A stretch of DNA of 64,000 bases, from the NCBI GenBank assembly GCA_015179045.1, contig WHUZ01000076.1, positions 62,001-126,000 on the forward strand, read 5' to 3'. Origin of the DNA: Kalaharituber pfeilii (lineage: Eukaryota; Ascomycota; Pezizomycetes; Pezizales; Pezizaceae). Positions 56,106 to 64,000 of this stretch are shown piece by piece; position 1 is the first letter of the stretch, and each line of letters starts with the position of its first letter. The notes below the pieces were generated by a model. That model had not been told where the DNA came from and searched no databases. It saw only the letters and a list, made by a program, of their open reading frames with translations. Made by a program: the position numbers and the translations under genes.

Positions 56106-56217
56106 ATTAGGAAATATTCTCAGGATTGAGCAGGGTTCTCTTCGCAATGAGTGGATAGGTCACGATTTTCAAGGATATTGTTTAGTGTGGTGTTTAGGTG
56201 ATTACAGGTTGCTACTA

Positions 56218-56316
56218 TTGGTGTCGTCCGCCAAGACACCATCTTGAACCGAGCGCCATACAAAAAATCAATGTTTTGGACCAGACCCTCTACGAGGGGT
56301 AGTGCAACCAGACTAG
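56218..56316 (-). repeat. Right terminal inverted repeat (99 bp)
   Basis: It is identical to 46702-46800 in reverse complement and is followed by the target duplication gtattta (56317-56323). Confidence 0.97.
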
Positions 56317-57730
56317 GTATTTACTGTGCTTTTTTTAGGCTCTGTAAGGCTAGCACGGCCTTGTGACCATTTCTGGTCCCCCTGCGCGAATTTCATACTG
56401 TGGGATTGCCCCACTCGCGCTGTCCACAGGCCCTACAACTGTACGAAGGTTGCAGGTTAGGGCAGTCGTTTCACTTGAACCAACTCAGGGCACCACCCAA
56501 GTGAGTACGATACTCTCCCTGCCATAGGCTTGTCACATCGTTTGCACCTTAAGCACCTTCGCTAAGCCCGCAACTTCGGATGAAGCCACTCCGACCGCTG
56601 GCACCGACGTAAGCATCCGTCCTCTCGGACCGTTGGACTCCCCACATGAAATCTCGCTAGTCTCTCCCTTTCTCTCCCTCTTGGTCCGAATCTGTAGCTC
56701 AAGACCTTTGAAGCATTCCCGCCACAAGTCCCCCACCCATGCGAGATCCGTTACTTACTTCAGTGTGTACCTTGCTTGGCCCTGATCTATTATCGTTGTT
56801 ATGCTCTCAACCCCCTGCGATCACCTCCACTTTCTCTCTGCTGCCCCTCTGACAGCTCCAGTGCACTTTCGAAGTGCCTGATATTGTAGCCTCTTAAACT
56901 CCTCGGGATCCCTCCATTGCCTGTGGCCACTCCAGCCAATCTCAGACCGCTACGTGGCTGCCCTTGTCATACCGGTATATGCCTTCCGCCATGAAAGGGG
57001 GCTCATGCCCCACGGCCAGTTCCGCAGTCCTGATAACGCCCCAGGAGCTTTCTGGCCTTTTCAATCCGGCCCTTCCAATGGTGGTCGAAATCAAGAGCGC
57101 GGTGCAAATCACCCCTAGCCATTTCTTCCTCTCAACCTCATTGCGTTCTTGCCAATGACCAGGACCTCCCCCTTCGAGGCCTCAGAGTCGAGTGGCAGGT
57201 CATGAGCCTTAGCTACCTCCCTAATTACTCCTGCAATCCTATCTCAATTTCGCCTCATGCCTTGCCCCCTTTTGGATCCCAGTTCACCGCCACGCAGTTG
57301 ATGTTGATGAATGACAGTAGTTCCAACTCGCACTGAGACTCCCTTGCTGCCTTTTGCTCCATCTCCTCCAATCTTGGTGACATGAAGATTAGAAATGCTG
57401 TCCCCTGTCGCACACCCATATTCGGCTCCTCACTTACCCACCCCACGCAACCTCAAATTCCAGCCCACAAAAGAAAGTCTTGGCCATGGCACCATTTCCA
57501 AGCGGCTGACCCTTGAACAAGCGCCCTGACAACCTCCCACCATGTGTTCCCAATCTGCCCTTGACATCCTCCCGTGACCCCCACAACACCACCGTTCCCT
57601 GCGAGCACTCTCTGGCTAGCTACCACAGCTTCGAACAAGGCATCAATAGCAGGTTTGCTGTTTGCCATGAAGGCAATTTGCTGATATCCAGTATCGCCTA
57701 TAGTCCCAACTTTGGGAGGGACCAGTTGAT

Positions 57731-58138
57731 CTAGGTACGCTCCTATACTCGATACTATGCTAATCTCAATCGTGAATCCCTTTGCAGCCTCTCGTCAAGG
57801 TGCACCTCAGGAACTGCTAGCACACTACAACAACATAAGCTTAGGGGAAAAGCTGCTGCTCAACTTCGACCGGAGCTGAAATAGCGGAGAGGAATATAGA
57901 AAACTATGAAGTTGCAACGAGCATGAGTTTGTTATATTTAGTAGGGGATACATGCAACAATACACACAGAAACAGCAAGATGCTGAAAGGATTGAAGGGC
58001 TGGCGGGGTGCGTTCACAGTCCAACTGCTAAGTTCGTGGTTATTGATAGTTGAGTTGCACCTTACATACTCTTTTATAAGCACATGGAAAGTTCTATCTA
58101 CTACGCTCCAACTTGCCGTCAACTGAGACTAATGAAGA
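57731..58138. other. No gene seen
   Basis: Between the old LINE-B relic and the C-terminal end of the NLR-like pseudogene. No supported feature. Confidence 0.35.
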
Positions 58139-58337
58139 TTATATAGCAAAGGAAATATGGAAACCATTAACAAACACCAATGCGGATACAACACGTCCCC
58201 TACACACACACTCCATTAGCTCCACCAGCCGATCGCCCTCCTCTTCTTCTACCTTCTCTGACGTGTCCTTTAATGCCTGCAACCCCTCCTGGTCATCTCT
58301 CGCACCGAATGCAGATGTCTCCCACATATGTTGGCCG

Positions 58338-59992
58338 AATGACGGACGGAACACCGCAAGGCTCACCCCTCTCACCGGTCCTTTTCCTGGTAGGGGTGGC
58401 CCCACTAGCCAGGAAGGCAGAAGACCGATACTTCACCAGATCGTATGTGGACGACTTTCATAGCGTGATCTCACACCGATCCATGACGCAACTGAGGAAA
58501 GACATAGACAGTCACCGGCAACACCTAACCAGGGAAGCGGAAGAAGAGGGCTTCGAACTGGACCCGCGGAAGGCCGAGACATTGATAATCGGGACCAAAG
58601 GGAAAAGTTACAGACTGGTAGGACTATACGTCGACTGGGAACTCAAATACAATGACCACTTCGAGAGAAGACTACACCTGGGGAAGGCGGCATGGAAGGT
58701 AGCAGCCCGACTCACGCGGATACCACCGAGCAAACGGAGACAGATATACACTAGCATAGCTAGAAACATTGCCACCTACGGTAGTTGGGCCTGGGCCAGT
58801 TACGCCAAAGGGGCACCGGTGGAGAAGAAAAATGAAACAGTTGGAAGGCTGGCAATACACGGTCACCAGAGACATCACCGGGGCCCCATGGGGGACCAGG
58901 AGGGATGTCGTGGAAGGAATAGCCAACTTGGAATCAGTGGAAACGTTCGTATACGGGGAGAGAGACAGGGTGGAAGCCCGAACGATGAGATTTCCACATG
59001 AGCAAATCCGGGATCCACAACCCGACACAAGATACCTCCGAGGCTCATTGTTACATCGGGACCCCCTGCCACTTCACACATTTCCCATTCAGCCGAGCGA
59101 CCTGAGCAAGGAGGAGTGGGGAGAAATCATCCTGAAAGAGAAGGAGGAGGGATGGGAGAGTGTATACACAGACGGGAGCCGGATAGACAACTCTACAGGG
59201 GCAGGAATATACCGGCAGCAGCAGACGGATCAGTCTTATTACCTAGGTAGACAAAGCACCGTGAACGGCGGCGAAATGCTGGCCATCAGTCACGCTCTCA
59301 AGCACGAAGGGGAGATCCTAATCGTCACGGACTCCCGCACCGCCATAACCAGACTGCAAAAGATAGCCAGAGGGGACCCCACGGTAGACGGAGCCTCACA
59401 GGAAGTCCGAGAACAGTGGGAAAGGAGAGTCGCAAAGGGCAACCTGGACCTAGCGATAACGTGAGTCAAGGGGCACAAAGGCGTGAAAGGCAACACGGAG
59501 GCAGACAAGGCCGCCAAAGTCGGTACTGCCCTACAGTGTGAAGACGAAATAGTGACGGAAGCGGGGATACGCCAGGGAGGCAAAGCACTCCGAGCTGAGG
59601 AAAGAAACCGCCTGAAACTTTCATACTGACCACTACAGGAGTTAGACAACCGCCGACTGGTATCGACTCTGGCGGGCATCCTTGGAAACAAAGGACTAAA
59701 CGAATGGAGGTACGGAATAGGAAAAGCGGACTCACCCGAGTGCAGATGGTGCGGGAGGGCTCCTGAGAACTTCACGCACATAACGGCTGATTGTAAACCG
59801 TGGAGGGACAGAATGCCGAAGAACGGACTGATACAGCCAAAGGGGGGGGGGAGAGGTGGCCAAGGTACTACTATGGGCAGGAAAAGAGTAACGGGGGTTA
59901 ACTTCTGAGTTGTTTTTATGTTATTTCATGTTATCTCATTTTGTAACTAAAATATCCTCGCCATAGCCTTACAGGCGGCATGCCAGTAATGA

Positions 59993-60025
<33 letters not shown>
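58338..60025 (+). mobile_element. LINE-A insertion, ORF2 type (1.7 kb)
   Basis: It is flanked by acatatgttggccg (58324-58337 and 60026-60039). It starts inside the RT (DGTPQGSPLSPVLFLVGVAP), with SYVDDFHSVI as the catalytic box and GLYVDWELKYNDHFERRLHL. RNase H follows: SVYTDGSRIDNSTGAG, GEMLAISHAL, VTDSRTAITRLQ and GHKGVKGNTEADKAAK, then CRWCGRAPENFTHITADC. There is a frameshift near 58840 and stops at 59461 and 59628. The 3' end is the LINE-A stem-loop and poly(A). The insertion splits the NLR-like pseudogene. Confidence 0.92.
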
Positions 60026-60027
<2 letters not shown>

Positions 60028-60310
60028 ATATGTTGGCCGTGTCCTCCTCTCCGCACCGTCTACATTCTCTGCCATCCACCTTCTTCAACCTGCACGCTGT
60101 CAACCGTGAAAGTAGATAGGTGATGCCTACTTTCATGTCCATCCCGAGTCTCAGGTGATGAGAATCCTTTGATGAAATGTGCACATGTTGGTCGAACTGC
60201 ATTGAACCAGTTCGTGCCATATGCTGCTTCAAGCTTGCTCCTGCTCTCCCTTGTGGGTAGGCTGTTGAACACCTTTTCCAGTTCCAATCTGGCACTCATA
60301 AATTGCCTTT

Positions 60311-61059
60311 TTTTTTTTTATATCATTACTTGCATGCCGCCCTGAGGGCTATGGCGAGGTTAGTTACAAGGTGAAAGAAAAAGGAAAAAAGATTGAAAAG
60401 GGGAATGGAAAGGAAATAAGGTGAAGGTCCGTCGTTCCGTCTGTAATGATAAGTGAAGAAAGAAAGAAGTAAGGAAATATCCCCCGTCCCTGTCCCGTCT
60501 GTAGTGGGAAGTGAGGAAAGGGAGAAGTAAGGAAATATCCCCGTCCCTGCATCGTCCCGTCTGAAATATGGAAATGTCCCTGAACCCCTTGGACCCTATC
60601 CTCCGTCCCCGATGGGGTCTTCTATGCCCCCGCCCACTCCAGGATGTCTCGCAGGGGATCTCTACCGTGACCCTTCGGTGGGGTGAGCAGGTCCTGCCTA
60701 CTGCCGGGCCACTTCCGTTTCCATGTTCTGCATCTCGTGAGTATGTGCTTGGTGGTTTCCTCCTCCTCCCCGCACCACCGGCATTCTGGGCTGTCTGTCT
60801 TTCCAATCTCGAACTGCCATCTTCGTAATGACTTGCCACCTAGAATTCCTGCCAATGTTGCTGTGTTGCAGCTTCCGAGTCTCGAGAGGGGTTGGTAGCT
60901 GAACCCTAGCCGGTTCCTTTCGGTGGCGCGCTGTTGTTTCGATGTTTGCCGTATCCCGTCCTCCGTTATGGTCTCTACTTGGTAGGGGAGGCATGTGCCG
61001 ATCTTGGCGGCTGTGTCCGCCTCAGTGTTTCCCTTGACTCCTATATGGGACTTGATAAT
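60311..61059 (-). mobile_element. LINE-A insertion, ORF2 3' end
   Basis: The minus strand encodes the RNase H end (KSHIGVKGNTEADTAAKIGT) and the Cys/His cluster CRWCGEEEETTKHILTRC. A 3' UTR with a ~50-bp internal duplication (ccccgtccctg.. ccgtct units) follows, then the stem-loop and poly(A). Flanks ttgccttt (60303-60310 and 61060-61067) form the duplication. Confidence 0.85.
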
Positions 61060-61979
61060 TTGCCTTTGTAAATGGAGGAACCCTAACATAAATTGGCCAA
61101 GTGACCCAGCATTCTCTGGTTGAGTTGCCTGCTGAAGCTGAGCTGCACCAGAGGCCAGCCGGGCCAGGATATGGTGAACCTCAGGATAGTCCTCAAGGTT
61201 CCTAAATCTTTGCTGTATGGATTCGGTTATTTTTATTTCTCTCCATTCCTTGCTCTCAGTGTCTAGCTATTTTTGCAGGAAACTTTTGGGAGAACCAACA
61301 ATCTTGGCCTGTTCTGGATTGCCTGACAATTTGGAGCAGTAGGAATCTACATGATCAAACCAGTATGATGCTGCATAATCTTGAAATGAGAAATAGTCTT
61401 CCATGACAAACTTACGAACTTCGGCTTGTGGTAGAGTACTATTGGAGCAATCAAAAGTGAGATATGTCAGGCAAAGAAGTGCAAGGTTTGATTCTGCAGA
61501 AACCAGATCAATGAGGTTGCTTTTTATCAAGAAACTTGTGGTGATGACTGCGTCAGCTTTAGAAGAGATAGAAGCGCAGGAAAGGGCCTTACAATCTAGC
61601 AGTAGTATGTACAAATTGAACAGTACCATCCATGTTCACTTCTACTAACGAGCCGCAAATGTTACCAATATCATTAATCAATGATGGTTGCTCAAAGTTA
61701 ACAGTGCGGTCCTCCATATCACCAATTGCAAATACACCCTGAATTTCATGTTTTTTGAGAGGCCGTCTCGAGCATGCTATTAAATCAAGGATTTGGCTTG
61801 CCATCACTCTTTGTACGTTGCTGGTGCTGTAGAGATCGATTACAATTCTCTCATAACTATGAGTATCGCACGATGGTTAGCTATTTAATCGCAGCAGCTG
61901 ATGCTTAACTTCATACTCACGCTTTTTCTAGGCCTATTGGATATGTTGTCGGAAGAAACTCCTTTTCCAGCTGAGCCTT

Positions 61980-62135
61980 TTTTTTATTTTTTATTATTTC
62001 ATTAGTCGCATGCCGCCTTACAGGCTATGGCGAGGTTAGGTACAAGATAAAGTGGACAGAAGTAACCGGAAAACATTATGAAAATTAGATGAATAAAGAT
62101 AACGGTCAGTGCTCCCCCCCGCCCTCCTCCAGCAT
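61980..62135 (-). mobile_element. LINE-A 3' fragment (156 bp)
   Basis: It is flanked by agctgagcctt (61969-61979 and 62136-62146). It has a T run, a stem-loop and a 3' UTR. It splits an exon of the NLR-like pseudogene; removal restores TKAQLEKEFLP. Confidence 0.9.
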
Positions 62136-62262
62136 AGCTGAGCCTTGGTCGGCTGGTCATATAGATCCCTCAACTTCAATGCACAATACAGGAACGTTTC
62201 GAGAGTGGTGTCAGTGATATTGTGGTTGATTCAAGCGAAGTAGAGATAGGACATACTGGTAA

Positions 62263-64000
62263 TTTTTTTTTTTTTTTTTTAATTTCATTACTCGCATGCC
62301 GCCCTAAGCGGCGTATTTAAACCACCTCAGGACGAGCGTTTGGAAGCGACTCCATAACCGCAACGTCCCCCCCGGTGAAACCTACATAGATCGAAAGCTC
62401 TCAGCGAGCTGAATCTTTTGATCTAATTTTCAATCCCACATACCCGACACTGCAAATCTCCCCCGAGGGGCGAAATTTCGAGGAATCTTCAGCTCACCAC
62501 CACCGTTGCCACCACACCCCCGCCGGGCCAAGCCCCAATAGGAAGACCTGGATAACTACTGAACAGCCAATAGGATGCCGCCGAGAGGCAAGAAGAAACA
62601 GCGGACCGCCCCCCCTCCGCCGCGGGTCCCTTCCCCCCGCCCCCACCTCCATCCGCCATGAGGGCCCCTTCCCCTCCGCCGCCACCTCCACCCGCCACGA
62701 GGACCCCCTCCCCTCCGCCGGCACCGCCGACACCGGTGGACATCCACCTTACCCCCTTTGACTGGTTACACTCCTGCGAGAGACTGCATCCGACTGATTG
62801 GGAAGAACTGACCCACAGGCTACTTCACAGCTCGAATCCAACGTTCTGGGGCGGTCATTGTAGCACTATGGGGCCTCGGGATGAACGGAGAAAAGCCTAT
62901 TGACGGGTCAATCCTGGCGATCCGCTTCAATGAGGATGCGACAATCCAGACCTTCACAGGGGACTCCACGACCCCCGACCGGACTGGCTGAACCCTCCTG
63001 GCACCGCCACTCCACTACCGCTGCCGACGATGGGGTTCAGCCCCATCATCACCACCCACACAGAACTGGTGGAAGAACCCCCGGCTCCCACGTCGCCACT
63101 GTCACCATCCCCACCCGCGCCCACCCCACCACTGGCCCCCGCTGCGTCCAAGAAACGCAAGGGCAAGACAGCGGCACCATGAGACAAGTACGCCATCAAA
63201 CGTCGTCGAGATGACAGAGAGGCGGAAAAGATCGCGGCATCCAGCGCAGAAACACCTACACCCCCCCGACAGCTGAAAACCCCGCGGCGCCCAGTGCCAG
63301 CACCACCTCGACGCCTATTTCCACCACTTCCACCACCCGCCCGGCGAAAACCCCGACCGGCACCACTAGGACGAAAACGGCCTGGTAGAACACGGAATAG
63401 CCCTCCGGAAGGACCTGAACAAGGTCCGGAAATGGTTGGAGGTATCGAATAAAGACTTAGGAAAGATTGCGGGGATTCGGTGGCTGAGGAAGAAGATGAT
63501 TCTGACCGGGGAAGGCAAGACCACCAGCTCGGTTGTGGTATACCTGGAAGATCAGGTAGGGCTGGATAAGGTGAGACTTCGGGGAAAATGGTTGAAAGCC
63601 AGCCAATACGAGTGGGACAGGGGACGAAATTAGACTGGGACGGAGACCTTTTTTCCTGACGATAATGACATTCTCACTTCCCCTTCACGCAAGAGGTGCC
63701 GGGGATTTCTACTTTTATTATTATTATTGTTATTGACACTTCTTCCCCATCACGCATGGATTTCCGGGGATTTAACTTTCCTTTATTTTGTATTTAACTA
63801 ATATCGCCATAGCCCTTAGGGCAGCACGCGATTAATGATATATATAAAAAAAAAAAAAAAGCCCTAAGGACTATGGCGAGAGTATAGATACAGAGTGGTA
63901 GGAGTAGAGAAGAAAAGGAAAAGAAAGGATAGGAAAAGAAAGAGTATATGAAGTATAAAAAATAAACCCGTCCCTTGTCTACGATGCCTTCTCCACCCAT
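62263..64000 (-). mobile_element. LINE-A copy, interrupted, runs off the window
   Basis: A T run and half of a stem-loop lie at 62263-62308; the other half continues at 63861 (gccctaaggactatggcgag) with 3' UTR-like sequence to the window end. Another LINE-A inserted into the loop of its stem-loop. Confidence 0.82.
62309..63860 (+). mobile_element. LINE-A ORF1-only element, longest copy (1.55 kb)
   Basis: It is flanked by gccctaag (62301-62308 and 63861-63868). It is possibly full length: the 5' end cggcgtatttaaaccacctc is followed about 266 bp later by a likely ORF1 start at 62575 (MPPRGKKKQRTAPPPP). A Pro-rich, frame-broken region follows (62600-63390), then the conserved C-terminal part: GIALRKDLNKVRKWLEVSNK, GIRWLRKKMILTGEGK, LEDQVGLDKVRLRGKWLKAS, ending YEWDRGRN-stop at 63631-63633. 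The 3' UTR is about 160 bp, then the ATCGC/GCGAT stem-loop and poly(A). It lacks a zinc knuckle and ORF2. Confidence 0.85.

Larger units (their letters stand above)
46702..56316. mobile_element. 9.6-kb TIR transposon with RecQ helicase and DUF6589-like gene
   Basis: Terminal inverted repeats of 99 bp (46702-46800 and 56218-56316) match base for base. Target duplications gtattta lie at 46695-46701 and 56317-56323. Three genes are enclosed: 46927-49164 (+), 50398-53553 (+) and 56105-53633 (-), the last two converging with 79 bp between stops. The identical ends, readable genes and clean duplication suggest a fairly recent insertion. The element is not a Starship (no tyrosine-recombinase captain) and has none of the familiar Tc1, hAT, MULE, PIF or piggyBac transposase signatures. 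The likely transposase is the minus-strand gene. Confidence 0.92.
46538..56646 (-). mobile_element. LINE-A copy, interrupted by the 9.6-kb transposon
   Basis: Target duplications tgaaatctcgcta lie at 46525-46537 and 56647-56659, 10 kb apart. The retroelement consists of 46538-46701 (T run, stem-loop, 3' UTR) and 56324-56646; the transposon plus its 7-bp duplication lies between. Net length is about 490 bp. The 5' part (56324-56646) has no ORF I recognise and includes a box like the LINE-B tail (ccctgccataggcttgt near 56519). Confidence 0.82.
45880..57730 (-). pseudogene. Old LINE-B ORF2 relic, split by later insertions
   Basis: Minus-strand RT pieces at 57720-56660 (SKPAIDALFEAVVASQRVLA; a PNMGVRQGT box; a degraded catalytic region SFININCVAV) and RNase H pieces at 46320-45880 (LLLADSQAVVSTVKRAGRTG; KAHVGIEGNEGADEQAK) match successive parts of LINE-B ORF2 at 21300-24340. 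The LINE-A copy and the large DNA transposon between them account for the gap. Many frame breaks mark it as old. Confidence 0.8.
58139..62260 (-). pseudogene. NACHT/STAND NLR-like protein, shattered by LINE-A
   Basis: Minus-strand pieces read in order: ALKLRDLYDQPTKAQL (62200-62147) + EKEFLPTTYPIGLEKA (61979-61908), an intron, YERIVIDLYSTSNVQ then ILDLIACSRRPLKKHEIQG and GSLVEVNMDGTVQFVHTTAR (61849-61600). A 58-bp intron follows, then FLIKSNLIDLVSAESNLALL and CLTYLTFDCSNS (to 61267), LDTESKEWREIKITESIQ.. (to 61068), RLELEKVFNSLPTRESRSKL and EAAYGTNWFNAVRPTCAHFI (60303-60040), and a C-terminal EGLQALKDTSEKVEEEEGD (58337-58139). This is the layout after the NTPase core in fungal NACHT-ankyrin/zinc-finger proteins. 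The N-terminal effector and NACHT core are outside or lost. Damage: insertions at 58338, 60311, 61980 and 62263, and a TAG near 61267. Confidence 0.8.

Noticed and set aside
46702..56316. Starship or Helitron
   Set aside because: There is no tyrosine-recombinase captain, no Rep/Pif1 helicase fusion and no TC..CTRR ends. Long perfect inverted termini and a 7-bp duplication argue against both.
56324..56646. SINE with a tRNA-like promoter in the 5' part of the interrupted LINE-A copy
   Set aside because: A ggttcaagtg box hints at a B-box, but there is no convincing A-box or cloverleaf.
1..64000. tRNA and rRNA genes
   Set aside because: No cloverleaf-forming sequence with a clear B-box and no rRNA-like conserved segment was recognised by eye; a covariance-model scan would be decisive.

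Overview
The window looks like a repeat-choked accessory region of a filamentous ascomycete (Pezizomycotina). The evidence is a HET-domain gene, a NACHT/STAND-type NLR pseudogene, short introns with GT..AG borders, small BTB genes, a secreted FAD oxidase, and two families of non-LTR retrotransposons (LINEs) with EN, RT and RNase H domains. No rRNA, tRNA or CRISPR array was seen. The family and species assignment is inference from these features only.

Layout. 0-5 kb: LINE relics, a foldback DNA element inside a 17-bp minisatellite, and a ~60-bp satellite interrupted by two LINEs. 6.4-11.4 kb: a HET gene with one frameshift, and a two-exon gene with a repeated FF-FP-F-Y motif. 12-17.8 kb: a cluster of small DNA transposons (three related TA-target elements, one hAT-like with minisatellite termini) and short LINE tails. 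17.9-25.7 kb: one long LINE (here LINE-B) broken by a MULE-like element and by a LINE-A piece. 28-36.6 kb: the best preserved host genes (secreted FAD oxidase, duplicated cysteine-rich secreted protein, two BTB paralogues). 36.6-45.8 kb: mostly gene-poor. 45.9-57.7 kb: an old LINE-B copy, in which a LINE-A copy landed, in which a 9.6-kb DNA transposon landed. 58.1-62.3 kb: an NLR-like pseudogene broken by LINE-A insertions. 62.3-64 kb: a LINE-A ORF1-only copy inside another LINE-A copy.

Main discovery candidate. The segment 46702-56316 is a 9,615-bp DNA transposon with perfect 99-bp terminal inverted repeats and a 7-bp target duplication. It carries three genes: a 745-aa unknown protein with a Met/Gly/Gln/Asn-rich tail, an 839-aa RecQ-type helicase with zinc-binding and SAP regions, and an 810-aa protein that begins with an AT-hook and resembles the fungal DUF6589 family, which I propose is the transposase. 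The helicase gene has an intron filled with a minisatellite whose units repeat short motifs of the inner end of the terminal inverted repeat.

Second theme. Two LINE families (A and B) each end in their own 3' stem-loop followed by poly(A), and stem positions covary between copies. Many insertions consist of little more than this stem-loop (29-70 bp) yet have clear target duplications. LINE-A also has a recurrent ORF1-only form that shares its tail with the ORF2-bearing form. One insertion is an A/B chimera.
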